Origin: Chryseobacterium gilvum
GTDB taxonomy: Bacteria; Bacteroidota; Bacteroidia; Flavobacteriales; Weeksellaceae
DNA length: 64,000 bases
Assembly: GCF_025628965.1 (NCBI RefSeq)
Contig: NZ_JAOTEN010000001.1
Location: forward strand, 1,302,001-1,366,000
Reading direction: 5' to 3'
Shown: positions 17,335-26,574 of the stretch, one piece after another
How positions within the stretch are numbered: the stretch's first letter is position 1
How the letters are laid out: the number at the start of each line of letters is the position of its first letter
Program-made: the position numbers and the translations under genes
The notes under the pieces: generated by a model
Database searches by the model: none
Seen by the model: the letters and a program-made list of their open reading frames with translations, nothing else
Told to the model about the DNA's origin: nothing

Positions 17335-18723
17335 TTATTTAATATCATATTTTTCAGACGTAAAATTTAATTTCTTTAATCCTTGCCGGATTTCAGGGGC
17401 ATTCATAAATAATTTCCACAAAAATCCTGTCCTGTAATTTTCGATCATGGGAGCAATAGTTCCCTGATCGATTGCTAAATATCTTGGGGTCGTCCAATTG
17501 TTATAATTAATCGAAGTTGCATCGTAAGGCCCTGCAGAGCCTATGAATTCCGGCTTTTGCATGTATATAAATCTCAGGAAATCCATAGATTCTTTTGGGG
17601 TGTATGGAAAACTGCTCAATGCAGCAGTCGGAGTGATCACACCACGATCATTTTGTGGAAAATGAGCATCATATCCTACACTTCCGTCTTGGTTTCTTGA
17701 ATAACTGGCGGTTAATCCCCAATAATTTGATCCGTACCCTTTCCATTGTTTTGGATTTTCAACGCAGTATTTGTAATCGATCAAAACCTGATTTTTATTT
17801 AAATCAAAGTAATTTTTGATAAATTTATCTGATAAATTCGTAGGATCTAAACCGATGTATGAATAATGAGCCCAGAACAGCGGGCCGCCATATTCTTCTG
17901 CGCCGTTATGCTTTACGTACAGGGGAAGTCCGTATTTTTCCTTATTTGAAAGGTAAGTGCCATTTCTTGTCCACCCTTTATAATAAGTCTCTGCATCAAT
18001 TGAATACGTGGGTGATGAAGCGGCTAGAATGTAGGTGATTAAACATTCATTATAGCCTTGCAGCGGAAAATTCATTTCCCACTGATATTCGGGTGACCAA
18101 TGCCAGTAAAGTACTTTTTCACCCCCTTTTGTATACCAATTCCATTGGATTCCTTTCCAAAGTTCATCGCATTTTTTTGCCAGCATTTTCTCTTCAGTAT
18201 TTCCGTTTTTGAAATATTCGCGGACCATCAAAATCCCTGAAGTTAAGAATGCGGTTTCAACCAGGTCTCCGCCGTTGTCTTTTTTCCCAAAAGGAACGGT
18301 TTTTCCTGTTTGTCCGTTGATCCAGTGCGACCAAGCTCCATGAAAGCGGTCAGATTTTTTGAGAAAATCCATGATGGTATTTAATCTTTTTACTGCTTCT
18401 TTTTTTGGCACAAAACCTCTTTCCACACCTACTAAAATCGTTGCTAACCCAAAGCCTGAACCACCAGTTGTAACAACGTGTTTATCATTATCGGGATAGA
18501 TATTATCTTCGTGATAACGTTCACGTCCCAACATTGAATTGGGTTCTGCGTAATCCCAGAAATATTTTAAAGCATCCTTCTGGACCTGGTCCATAAGCTG
18601 CTCATCGGTAATATTCCTTTGTAATGACTGAGATTTTAAGATTTTGTGATTTGCATTCTGAGTATTTGTGCAGGAAAATGTAAATATTGAGACCAAAGTG
18701 GTTGATAGTAATATCCTCTTCAT
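17335..18723 (-). CDS. GH144-type endo-beta-1,2-glucanase-like lipoprotein (PF10091 glucoamylase-like)
   Basis: A 462-residue protein with a lipoprotein-like signal (Cys18 in FTFSC). It matches the (alpha/alpha)6-barrel glucoamylase-like family: DALKYFWDYAEPNSMLGRER near residue 50, TTGGSGFGLATILVGVERGF, RFHGAWSHWING, GDLVETAFLTSGILM, a WEMNFPLQGYNECLITYIL segment, GGPLFWAHYSYIGLDP, and GAYDATS-like GPYDATSINYNNW near the end. From knowledge of the family, characterised Bacteroidota members of this group are GH144 enzymes acting on beta-1,2-glucan. It follows susD by 66 bases. The specificity is inferred from family and context, not proven. Confidence 0.82.
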   Translation of the reverse strand: MKRILLSTTLVSIFTFSCTNTQNANHKILKSQSLQRNITDEQLMDQVQKDALKYFWDYAEPNSMLGRERYHEDNIYPDNDKHVVTTGGSGFGLATILVGVERGFVPKKEAVKRLNTIMDFLKKSDRFHGAWSHWINGQTGKTVPFGKKDNGGDLVETAFLTSGILMVREYFKNGNTEEKMLAKKCDELWKGIQWNWYTKGGEKVLYWHWSPEYQWEMNFPLQGYNECLITYILAASSPTYSIDAETYYKGWTRNGTYLSNKEKYGLPLYVKHNGAEEYGGPLFWAHYSYIGLDPTNLSDKFIKNYFDLNKNQVLIDYKYCVENPKQWKGYGSNYWGLTASYSRNQDGSVGYDAHFPQNDRGVITPTAALSSFPYTPKESMDFLRFIYMQKPEFIGSAGPYDATSINYNNWTTPRYLAIDQGTIAPMIENYRTGFLWKLFMNAPEIRQGLKKLNFTSEKYDIK

Positions 18724-18789
18724 TATATGAATTTAAATAAATATTAAAAGAAGAGGAGAACTTTCATTCTCCTCTACACTTTATAATAA

Positions 18790-20208
18790 TTAGTAACCAG
18801 GATTTTGTACAAAAAGACCATTACTTTGATTCATTGCATCTAAAGGAATTGGAAACAATTCGTTTTTTCCTGCTTTAAAACCGTAGGATGCTAAAACCGT
18901 TGCAGCCTGACCTGTTCTGACCAAATCAACAAAACGATCTCCTTCCAAAGCAAGCTCAACTCTTCTTTCCTGCCATATTGCAGTACGCAATGCTCCTTGA
19001 GCAGATGCAGTAGTTCCCGCTAAACCAGCTCTCGTTCTTACTTTGTTGAGATTTGTAATTGCTGTTCCTGTATTTCCTAGTTCATTGGCTGCTTCTGCAT
19101 TAATCAATAATATTTCTGCAAATCTTAATATTCGGATATTTTGAATTGACCCGTATCCACATGCATTATTATTCAATGCAGATGGTACATATACTTTTTG
19201 ATTAAAGGTGGTAACAGATTGTGGATCTCCCATTGCAATTACATCTCCTTCCGGAGTAGTTTCCCCATTTCTAAGGATTGTAAGTTCTTTTCTGATATCT
19301 CCTGGTTCGAAAGCCGCTTCAAGTGAATTTGAAGGTGTAAAAAATCCCCATCCATATTGATTTCTAACACCTTGAACTTCAGCATATTGACTTCCACCAA
19401 ACTGAGCCGAGCACTGACAGTTTACTTCAAAAACCGATTCAGGTCCAAACTCTCCTGCCGGTCTGAATAAGTGATTAAAGTTTGGATCTAAAGCATATCC
19501 CATAGAGATTACCTGATTGGAAGTATCATACGCTTTTTGCCAGTCTTTTTTATAAAGATATACTTTTGATAATAATCCTAAAGCAGCACCTTTAGTTACT
19601 CTTCCTAAATCTCCTGCTGAATACGTCTGAGGAAGGACTGCCGCCGCACTTGTAAGATCAGAAATAATGAAGTTATACACCTCATCAACTGAGTTTCTAG
19701 GAATATTATAATTTTGCTGAACACCATCAAAAATTGGTACACCTCCGTAAATTCTTACCAAATTAAAGTAAAAATAAGCTCTCAGCATTCTTGCTTCAGC
19801 AACCAATCTATTTTTCAAAGTTGCATCCATATTAATATTGGGAACATTGGTAATCACTTGATTTGCTCTGTTAACAGCCTGCCATTGTCCGATCCAATAT
19901 CCACGAATTCCATCATCACTTACTGTATATGTAAAATTATCATATACATTGATAAAGGAAGCATCACCAGGATTCGATCCTTTCAAAACATCATCTGCAG
20001 GAACTCCAAACACGAACTGATAGGGAAATGCAGAATTTTCCCAACTTCTTAGAAAACTGTAGATAGCACTTGTTGCTTGTAATGCATCATCCTGCGTTTG
20101 GAAAAATGCTGTTGCTTCTACTTCACCTTCTTCTTTTATATCTAAATATTCATCTTTGCAACTAGCTAAAAGAGAAACCAATGCGATGGATAAAAATATT
20201 TTTTTCAT
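18790..20208 (-). CDS. SusD/RagB family nutrient-binding outer-membrane lipoprotein
   Basis: A 472-residue surface lipoprotein that, in known systems, caps the SusC transporter and binds the glycan. The lipobox cysteine is Cys17 (LLASC). The body shows the SusD order: DDALQATSAIYSFL near the N-terminus, the TPR-type helical part (AEARMLRAYFYFNLVRIYGGVP, GRVTKGAALGLLSKVYLYKKDWQKAYD), and the C-terminal RFAEILLINAEAANELG with WQERRVELALEGDRFVDLVRTG. It lies 10 bases downstream of susC and is the binding partner in the pair. Confidence 0.96.
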   Translation of the reverse strand: MKKIFLSIALVSLLASCKDEYLDIKEEGEVEATAFFQTQDDALQATSAIYSFLRSWENSAFPYQFVFGVPADDVLKGSNPGDASFINVYDNFTYTVSDDGIRGYWIGQWQAVNRANQVITNVPNINMDATLKNRLVAEARMLRAYFYFNLVRIYGGVPIFDGVQQNYNIPRNSVDEVYNFIISDLTSAAAVLPQTYSAGDLGRVTKGAALGLLSKVYLYKKDWQKAYDTSNQVISMGYALDPNFNHLFRPAGEFGPESVFEVNCQCSAQFGGSQYAEVQGVRNQYGWGFFTPSNSLEAAFEPGDIRKELTILRNGETTPEGDVIAMGDPQSVTTFNQKVYVPSALNNNACGYGSIQNIRILRFAEILLINAEAANELGNTGTAITNLNKVRTRAGLAGTTASAQGALRTAIWQERRVELALEGDRFVDLVRTGQAATVLASYGFKAGKNELFPIPLDAMNQSNGLFVQNPGY

Positions 20209-20218
20209 AATTGTTTAT

Positions 20219-23035
20219 TTAAAATGTTAAATTCATACCGAAAGTATAGATTGCAGATATAGGATAAATATTCTGATCGACTCCCATCTGTACTCTATCT
20301 GTATTCATAATTTCTGGAGAAAATCCTTTATATTTAAAGCTGGTCCAGGGATTCTGTGCACTCACGTACAATCTCAATTTTGTTATAGATAATGCATCTG
20401 AAAATACTTTAGGTAAATTATATCCAATTTGTACATTTCTAATTCTGATATAACTCCCATCTTCGACATAGAAACTGCTTGGTAATATAATAGCTTGATC
20501 ATTGGTAACCATTGAGTAAGAATTTGATGTACCGGCACCAGTCCATCTATTATTATAGAAATCTAAATCCCAATTCTCGTTTCCGAATCTCTGCTCACGG
20601 TTATAATTATAAATTTTATTGCCAAATACTCCTTGAAAATCAATTGCAAAATCGAAGTCATAGATATTCATATTAACCCCGAAACCGTAAGTCCCTTTAG
20701 GAATCGGGCTTCCTAAAAACGTTTTATCTCTTGTATCAATAATTCCATTACCATCTAAATCTGCAAACTTGAATGCTCCCGGTCTTGCTTGATTCTGAAT
20801 TGCTGAAGCTGTAACGTCTGCTTGGTTTTGGAACACTCCGACAACTTGATAACCATAGTATGATCCTACAGCTTGACCTTCCTGTAATCTAATAATATTA
20901 TTACCGAATAAACTTGCACCAGCCTCCAAATAAGATCCTCCGTACACTGATGTAATCTTATTTTTTAATCCTGTATAATTACCATATACACCAATTCCTA
21001 CATTGTCATTTATTTTTGTGTTATAGTTTATAGATACTTCAAAACCTTTATTGTTAAATGAATAAGCATTTGTTGTATAATCACGCCAGTTACTTGCACC
21101 GGAAATTGCACCCTGAAATACACCATAGACAACATCTTTAGAATCTTTACTGAAATAGGCAGCATCAATTTTCAATTTGTTATTTAATAGCGCCATTTCC
21201 AAACCTAAATCACCTCCTGACGTGGTTTCCCACCCAATTGTGGGGTCAATTATCTGGTCAATTGTTGCCGCAGGACTTCCTGTATTTCCATAATATGCAC
21301 CTCCTTCGATGATTGTTCTGTTAAGTGTAAATCTTCTTGATACATTAGGATTTCCTAATTCACCATAACTTGCTCTTAATTTTAACAAATTAAACAGATT
21401 CTGTTCACTCATAAAATCTTCTTTAGATATCACCCAACCTGCGCTTACTGCAGGAAAAGTTTTATATCTGTCTGTGGAAATCTGTGAACTTCCATCTCTA
21501 CGTATCGAAGCATTTAAAAGATATTTTCCTTTATAATCATAATTTACTCTTCCAAAGAATGACTCAATACGATATTGATCTTGGTTCAAGCCTAAAGCAT
21601 CTCGATCATCATTATAAATAAGAATATCAGTTCCATTTGATATGCTTAAAGACTCATTGGTTCCATTATAAAAAACATTTTGAGATTGTGCATATGTTTC
21701 AGAGTATGAATTTCTTGTTCTCGAAAAACCTGCCAATACTTCAAAATTATGATTTCCAAAGTTTCTTTTCCATGTCAAAGTATTATCCCAAACATAATTT
21801 CTATCTCTAGAATCTCTTGTGACTAATTTTGAAACACCAGGTTGTGGCTGATAATCCAAAGTTGGAGTGAATTCGTATTTATTGGTATTGATATTATCTG
21901 ATGTATAGCTTACTCTTAAAGCAAAATCTTTTAAGAATTTATATTCTCCCCAAACATTATTGAGCAATCTTTCCTGTCTTGTTTGGGAACGGAATAAATC
22001 CAGTTTTGCCCTTGGATTAGGAATAGAATAACCATTGAAAAACTGATAACCACCAGTACCCGGGTTCATTACGGAGAATATTGGGGGTGCGGTATAGGCA
22101 TCCAATAAAGGATTTTGTGCTATATCTGTTCTCATTTTGGAAAATGAAAAGTTATCTCCTACCGTAATATTGTCATTTATTTTATACGTTAAATTAACTT
22201 TCGTGTTTAATCTGTTGAATCCGCTTCCAGAGTTAATTCCTCTTCCTGCTGCAAGATTGCCCTCATCCTGTAAATTTCCAACACTTAAATAATAATTAAG
22301 CTTCCCTGCATTACCCGCTGCCGAAAAATCATTGGCATTAATAATGCTTGTTCTGAAAATTTCCTTAAACCAATTGGTATCAGCAGGAAAATTTGCTCTG
22401 CTCAAGAATTTTGTGGGATCAGTATTTCCTTCGTTTCTTAACTTCTCATTATATAGTTCTATATACTGATCAGAATTTGCCATTTCAGGAATATTGGTAA
22501 CCTTTTTAAAACCTAAATAAGAATTAAAACTGAAAACAGGTTTTTTCCCTCTCCCCATTTTCGTTTTAATAATTACCGCTCCATTGGAAGCTCTGGCTCC
22601 AAAAATTGCTAAACTCGAAGGATCTTTCAAAACACTCATAGATTCAATATCTTGAGGATTCAGAAAAGAAATGTCATCAGTGATCATCCCATCAACGATA
22701 AAAACCGTTTTTCCAGTTAAGGAACTAACTCCTCTAATATCTACTCTAGGAGACCCTCCAGGAGCGCCAGAATTTAAGATTTGCACACCTGATAATTTAC
22801 CTTGAATCGAGCTTATAGGATTTGCATTCGGCTTATCGGCAAGATCTTTAGCACTAATGGTTCCGATACTTCCTGTAACATTCTCTTTTTTTTGGGATCC
22901 GTACCCTATCAATACAACCTCCTCAATTTTCTGCTCTTTCGGGAGCGTGTCATTAGGAGCAGTCTGTCCACTGACGTTCATCCCAAAGTAGAGAACTGCA
23001 ATAAGACATGAATACTTTACATTACTTTGTTTCAT
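20219..23035 (-). CDS. SusC/RagA family TonB-dependent outer-membrane transporter
   Basis: A 938-residue TonB-dependent transporter that imports glycan oligomers across the outer membrane with SusD. After a signal peptide (to about residue 24) comes directly the SusC-type box EEVVLIGYG (38-46) and the plug to about residue 160 (IQGKLSGVQI, IRGVSSL, FIVDG, NGAVIIKTK). The rest is a 22-strand barrel ending in the aromatic GMNLTF. The usual N-terminal carboxypeptidase-D-like beta-sandwich of SusC proteins is absent, so the protein is somewhat short. It heads the glucan locus; no dedicated sigma/anti-sigma pair, SusR or hybrid sensor gene is adjacent. Confidence 0.95.
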   Translation of the reverse strand: MKQSNVKYSCLIAVLYFGMNVSGQTAPNDTLPKEQKIEEVVLIGYGSQKKENVTGSIGTISAKDLADKPNANPISSIQGKLSGVQILNSGAPGGSPRVDIRGVSSLTGKTVFIVDGMITDDISFLNPQDIESMSVLKDPSSLAIFGARASNGAVIIKTKMGRGKKPVFSFNSYLGFKKVTNIPEMANSDQYIELYNEKLRNEGNTDPTKFLSRANFPADTNWFKEIFRTSIINANDFSAAGNAGKLNYYLSVGNLQDEGNLAAGRGINSGSGFNRLNTKVNLTYKINDNITVGDNFSFSKMRTDIAQNPLLDAYTAPPIFSVMNPGTGGYQFFNGYSIPNPRAKLDLFRSQTRQERLLNNVWGEYKFLKDFALRVSYTSDNINTNKYEFTPTLDYQPQPGVSKLVTRDSRDRNYVWDNTLTWKRNFGNHNFEVLAGFSRTRNSYSETYAQSQNVFYNGTNESLSISNGTDILIYNDDRDALGLNQDQYRIESFFGRVNYDYKGKYLLNASIRRDGSSQISTDRYKTFPAVSAGWVISKEDFMSEQNLFNLLKLRASYGELGNPNVSRRFTLNRTIIEGGAYYGNTGSPAATIDQIIDPTIGWETTSGGDLGLEMALLNNKLKIDAAYFSKDSKDVVYGVFQGAISGASNWRDYTTNAYSFNNKGFEVSINYNTKINDNVGIGVYGNYTGLKNKITSVYGGSYLEAGASLFGNNIIRLQEGQAVGSYYGYQVVGVFQNQADVTASAIQNQARPGAFKFADLDGNGIIDTRDKTFLGSPIPKGTYGFGVNMNIYDFDFAIDFQGVFGNKIYNYNREQRFGNENWDLDFYNNRWTGAGTSNSYSMVTNDQAIILPSSFYVEDGSYIRIRNVQIGYNLPKVFSDALSITKLRLYVSAQNPWTSFKYKGFSPEIMNTDRVQMGVDQNIYPISAIYTFGMNLTF

Positions 23036-23108
23036 ATAGTTTATTTTATCTTGTATTTAGATTATAATTAATCTTTGTTAATCCTAATTCTCAAAAAAAG
23101 ACATTACT

Positions 23109-23116
23109 CAAAAATA
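23109..23116 (-). promoter_or_regulatory. Bacteroidota -7 promoter element TATTTTTG (susC)
   Basis: Minus-strand TATTTTTG lies 73 bases upstream of the susC start. It would drive the whole five-gene glucan locus. No -33 TTG at ideal spacing was found. Confidence 0.45.
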
Positions 23117-23390
23117 TGAAAAAAATCAAGTCATGTTAAATTATCTTAAAAATTTTATTATCAATGCATTTGTTTACGATATTTATTACATAAAATATAA
23201 ATTTAACCATGTCTCACCGCATAAATTATATTTATTTTAAATAATCTGTATTTTATATTAACCCAATTTTAAGAAATTTATTACCAAAACTTAACATTCC
23301 GTATCGTAACCCTGATTATTATCTCAAACTAAGATTTTATATCTGAACTGAATCATAGGTACGCTTTATAATGCAAATACAGAATAATTG

Positions 23391-23398
23391 TAACTTTG
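23391..23398 (+). promoter_or_regulatory. Bacteroidota -7 promoter element TAACTTTG
   Basis: Plus-strand TAACTTTG lies 33 bases before the ATG at 23432 and overlaps an in-frame TTG, so it argues for the shorter start of the DUF4197 gene. Confidence 0.5.
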
Positions 23399-23431
23399 GT
23401 TCAAAATTTGACAAGTATTAAAAAAATTAGA

Positions 23432-24109
23432 ATGAAAAAATATATTCTTGCCGCCGCCATTATTTTCGGCACCGGTACAATCATCAACACTTCTTTACAT
23501 TCCTGTACTACTCTAGCAACTTCAGATCTTGGTTTGGCAGTAATCAAAAGAGTGTTGCTGGGAGGGATCAACAAGGGAGTAAATATTTATGGAAATAAGC
23601 AGGCTTTTCTTCAGAATAATCTTGTAGATCAGGCTTTGCCAAAAGAATTACGTGATATTAATTCCACTCTGGAAAAAATAGCGCCTTCACTGGTAGCTAA
23701 AGAAAGAGAATATATTGCCGATGCAGCTGTATATACCGTAAATATTGCAAAACCCATTCTTGAAAATGCGGTTAACAGTCTCAATGCACAAGATGTCACC
23801 CGTATTATTCAGGGAGAAAAAGGTACAGCCACCCTTATTCTGAAAGAAAAAACATCACAGCAGCTAATTACGGCAATCGCACCCAGAGTTGAGCAGGAAC
23901 TCAATAAATACGGAATTGTAAAAACCATCAACACAGCATTGTCAGGAAGCAATATTTTAGGGAATTTATTAGGAGGAAATAACTCAAATGCAAATGCAGG
24001 AAGTTTAAGCATGCTTGCTTCCGAACAGATTGTCAATGGCTTGTTCAATATCATTGAAGATCATGAAAAACAAAATTCAGCGTCACTGTTGGGAGCTTTT
24101 GGAAAATAA
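23432..24109 (+). CDS. DUF4197 family exported protein
   Basis: A 225-residue protein with a signal sequence of about 28 residues ending SLHSC, a poor but possible lipobox. The mature part follows the DUF4197 pattern: AVIKRVLLGGINKGVNIYG, LPKELRDINSTLEKIAPSLV, a helix with AKPILENAVNSLNAQDVTRIIQG, then GTATLILKEKTSQQLITAIAPRVEQELNKYG. It is a helical periplasmic protein of unknown function. A glycine/asparagine-rich stretch (about residues 175-190) separates a short C-terminal helix. The gene diverges from the glucan locus and is followed 37 bases later by a DUF493 gene, probably co-transcribed. Confidence 0.8.
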   Translation: MKKYILAAAIIFGTGTIINTSLHSCTTLATSDLGLAVIKRVLLGGINKGVNIYGNKQAFLQNNLVDQALPKELRDINSTLEKIAPSLVAKEREYIADAAVYTVNIAKPILENAVNSLNAQDVTRIIQGEKGTATLILKEKTSQQLITAIAPRVEQELNKYGIVKTINTALSGSNILGNLLGGNNSNANAGSLSMLASEQIVNGLFNIIEDHEKQNSASLLGAFGK

Positions 24110-24146
24110 ATTAATTTTCGTTATATTTAACTATAATTAAGTTAGA

Positions 24147-24452
24147 ATGGATATATTACAAGGAAATGAACATGCGAGTCCCGAAGAATTTTACAAATCT
24201 CTAAAGGAAAAACTGGAAAATAATCATGATTTTCCGGAAGATTATCTTTTTAAATTTATCATCCCTACAGATCAGGCGAAACTTACGGAAATTTACCGGG
24301 TTTTTGACGGAATAAAATTTACCCTTGGAAACCGTGAAAGCAAAAACGGCAAATATACAGCGTGCAATATCAACGCGTTTGTTTTGGATGCAGATCAGGT
24401 AATAAACATTTACCAGCAGGTCGCGAAAATTGAAGAAGTGATCTTACTATAA
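24147..24452 (+). CDS. DUF493 family protein (YbeD-like)
   Basis: A 101-residue cytoplasmic protein with the DUF493 ferredoxin-like fold pattern: PEEFYKSLKEKLENNHDFPEDYLFKFIIP, a long middle strand (KFTLGNRESKNGKYTACNINAF), and a final helix and strand with DQVINIYQQVAKIEEV. The phrase FP..Y.FKFI and the S-x-xGKY(T/V)xxxx strand are typical. Homologues have no settled function. The gene ends at a strong bidirectional terminator shared with the converging ArsC-like gene. Confidence 0.8.
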   Translation: MDILQGNEHASPEEFYKSLKEKLENNHDFPEDYLFKFIIPTDQAKLTEIYRVFDGIKFTLGNRESKNGKYTACNINAFVLDADQVINIYQQVAKIEEVILL

Positions 24453-24456
24453 ATCA

Positions 24457-24483
24457 AAAAGTCAGCTTTACGGCTGACTTTTT
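24457..24483. terminator. bidirectional intrinsic terminator
   Basis: Arms AAAAGTCAGC/GCTGACTTTT around TTTACG between converging genes, with A-run and T-run on the two sides. Confidence 0.85.
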
Positions 24484-24516
24484 TAGTTTATTAATAACGT
24501 TTATTACTGAAGGTGA

Positions 24517-24867
24517 TTATTTTTCAATAAAGAATTTTACATTTTCCACCGGTCTTCCAATCATCGCTACGGAACCTTTTATTAAAATGGGTCTTTGTAT
24601 CAGCGAAGGGTTTTCAGCCAGAATCTTAATCCATTCTTCTTCTGAAAAATCTTTACCTGCATATTTTTCCAGATATAACTTTTCAGATTTTCTGATGATA
24701 TGGGAAACTTCCTGATTCAGCTTTTTTAAAATCGTCTTTATTTCCAGCTCACTTAAAGGATCTTCAATAATATTGATAATTTCAAAAGGCACTCCGTTTT
24801 CATCCAGATACTCTAATACAGCATTGGATTTGGAACAGCTTCCGTGATGTAAAACCTTTACCAACAT
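24517..24867 (-). CDS. ArsC/Spx family (arsenate-reductase-like) protein
   Basis: A 116-residue thioredoxin-fold protein of the ArsC/YffB type. The redox cysteine is Cys11 in HHGSCSKSNAVLEYLDENG. The C-terminal half has the family element RPILIKGSVAMIGRP, with the arginine that lines the active site. Known members reduce arsenate with glutaredoxin; others such as YffB and Spx do not, and no ars genes are nearby, so true arsenate reduction is unproven. It follows the deoxynucleoside kinase gene by 27 bases on the same strand. Confidence 0.85.
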   Translation of the reverse strand: MLVKVLHHGSCSKSNAVLEYLDENGVPFEIINIIEDPLSELEIKTILKKLNQEVSHIIRKSEKLYLEKYAGKDFSEEEWIKILAENPSLIQRPILIKGSVAMIGRPVENVKFFIEK

Positions 24868-24894
24868 TATTTTAATATTTAATTTTAAAGACGT

Positions 24895-25509
24895 CTAAAA
24901 CAGACCATTCAACTCTGTCTCTATTTTTTCAAGAATAAACCCGAAATCCTCCGGCTTTTCCACGAAATCAAGATCATCTACTTCAATAATCAGAAGTTTG
25001 CCTTCTGTATAGTTTGAAATCCATTTTTCGTATTTCTGGTTCAGCTTTGAGAGATATTCTATGCTGATGGTCGCTTCATATTCTCTTCCTCTTTTATAAA
25101 TCTTCTTAACCAGATTCGGAACGTCAGATTTTAGATAAATAAGCAAATCCGGTGCCGAAACAAAAGTTTTCATCAGATCAAACAGTGAAGAGTAATTTTT
25201 AAAATCACGGTCAGAAAGAAGATTCATGTCATTCAGGTTTTCCGCAAAAATATGGGCATCTTCATATATCGTACGATCCTGAATTACACTTTTACCACTT
25301 TCACGGATCTCTTTTACCTGTCGGAAACGGCTTCCCAGAAAATAGATCTGCAGGGCAAAACTCCATTTGCTCATATCTGCGTAGAAATCTTCCAGATAAG
25401 GATTATGATCTACATCTTCAAAATGAGCGTCCCAACCGTAATGTTTGGCGAGCATCGTTGTTAAAGTAGTTTTTCCCGCGCCGATATTTCCTGTAACTGC
25501 AATATGCAT
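24895..25509 (-). CDS. deoxynucleoside kinase
   Basis: A 204-residue kinase that phosphorylates deoxynucleosides with ATP in salvage. The P-loop is GNIGAGKT at residues 7-14. The substrate-binding pattern includes FEDVDHNPYLEDFY and the SFALQIYFLGSRF helix. The catalytic QDRTIYEDAHIFA segment corresponds to the (E/D)RS motif, and the lid arginines are in YKRGREYE. Length and order match the dGK/dCK-like family of Bacteroidota and Firmicutes. Base specificity cannot be read from the sequence. Confidence 0.93.
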   Translation of the reverse strand: MHIAVTGNIGAGKTTLTTMLAKHYGWDAHFEDVDHNPYLEDFYADMSKWSFALQIYFLGSRFRQVKEIRESGKSVIQDRTIYEDAHIFAENLNDMNLLSDRDFKNYSSLFDLMKTFVSAPDLLIYLKSDVPNLVKKIYKRGREYEATISIEYLSKLNQKYEKWISNYTEGKLLIIEVDDLDFVEKPEDFGFILEKIETELNGLF

Positions 25510-25556
25510 ATATTGTATTTAATATTATCTTAACTTCTTAATCTTTCGCAAAACAC

Positions 25557-26483
25557 TTATTGATTTTCCGGTTCAGAGATCTGTAGATCACGATTCTGAC
25601 TACCCGTTTTTGTCTGATTTTCAATCTGCTGGCTGGATCTGTCCTGCTGTTCCGCGGCAGATTTTTCCTCAAATTTATTTTCAGGCTTCTCTTTCGGCTG
25701 CTCTGTTAATTCTTTTCTGTTTTCGAGGGTATAAAGATATAGTTTGTTGCCTTTGATTTCAAAATATGCGAGTGAATTTTTATCCACAATCTGCGCATCG
25801 GGATCTTCAAATACTTTTGTAAGTTCCTTCTCGGGAATATACTTGAAAATAGAACTATCAGTAATTATTAATATTTCCTCATTTTCTCTTCTGAACCGTT
25901 TTCCGTTTTCTACAGGAGCCTCAAAAAGCTTTTCAAATTTGAGGCTGAAGACCCTGCATTGAGTTTTTGTTAAAATATATACTTTATTCTCATATACCAG
26001 AAGATCAACGATATCGTCAAAATTTTCATTAAAAGGATACGCATTGATGGTGGTATCATTCCTGAAATTATACTGAAGAAGGCGTTTTGCACTTTCATCC
26101 ATAAGCCAGATCTGCTGCAGATCTTCAGCATATGCATATTTGATAAAGCTGAATTTCTGTTTAAAATCAATTTTCTGAATTTCATTCAGATTTTGATCCA
26201 CAAATTTCATTTCCTGCGCATTCTCAGAAAAAAAAGCGATACTTAAAGGATTCTGTACGTTCTGAACTTTAAAAGGAACCGTAAACATCATCTGACCGAG
26301 CTGTTTTCCCAGAGAATCATATTTAGTAAATGTGAAATCTTTGTTTTTGTAGATATAGAAATTCCCATAATCATCTACCGCCATATCTTTCACTTCTTTG
26401 AGCTGTAACGTATCAAACGGCAGAATTTTCTGCGCGGAAGTCGCACAGAAAATGAAGATGAATAAGAGATGTAATAATTTCAA
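25557..26483 (-). CDS. secreted protein of unknown function, beta-propeller-like, TTG start
   Basis: A 308-residue exported protein with a hydrophobic signal (KLLHLLFIFIFCATSAQ). The body, up to about residue 245, is a series of strand pairs such as VKDMAVDDYGNFYIYKNK, IQKIDFKQKFSFIKYAYAEDLQQIWLMDE and VDLLVYENKVYILTK, suggesting a small propeller. The last 50 residues are low-complexity, rich in Glu, Gln and Lys. I find no ATG in frame: the codon at 26483 is TTG, and upstream the frame meets TAG before any ATG. So either TTG is the true start or the gene starts at another non-ATG codon. I know no function for the family. Confidence 0.65.
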   Translation of the reverse strand: MKLLHLLFIFIFCATSAQKILPFDTLQLKEVKDMAVDDYGNFYIYKNKDFTFTKYDSLGKQLGQMMFTVPFKVQNVQNPLSIAFFSENAQEMKFVDQNLNEIQKIDFKQKFSFIKYAYAEDLQQIWLMDESAKRLLQYNFRNDTTINAYPFNENFDDIVDLLVYENKVYILTKTQCRVFSLKFEKLFEAPVENGKRFRRENEEILIITDSSIFKYIPEKELTKVFEDPDAQIVDKNSLAYFEIKGNKLYLYTLENRKELTEQPKEKPENKFEEKSAAEQQDRSSQQIENQTKTGSQNRDLQISEPENQ

Positions 26484-26574
26484 ATACAGTTTTTTACGAA
26501 TGATAGCGCTCTTCTCGGAACGCTACCAATTTACATACTTTTTTTGTTCTGACAGATATCGTCCGGAATTTTAA

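Larger units (their letters stand above)
23036..23431. other. divergent intergenic region susC / DUF4197 gene
   Basis: About 395 very AT-rich bases between divergent genes. It contains one promoter match for susC (23109-23116) and one for the DUF4197 gene (23391-23398). I see no reading frame, RNA gene or clear operator repeat in between. Confidence 0.6.

Noticed and set aside
24517..24867. Arsenic-resistance gene cluster
   Set aside because: Only an ArsC-like gene is present, with no arsR, arsB or acr3, so an arsenic operon is not supported.
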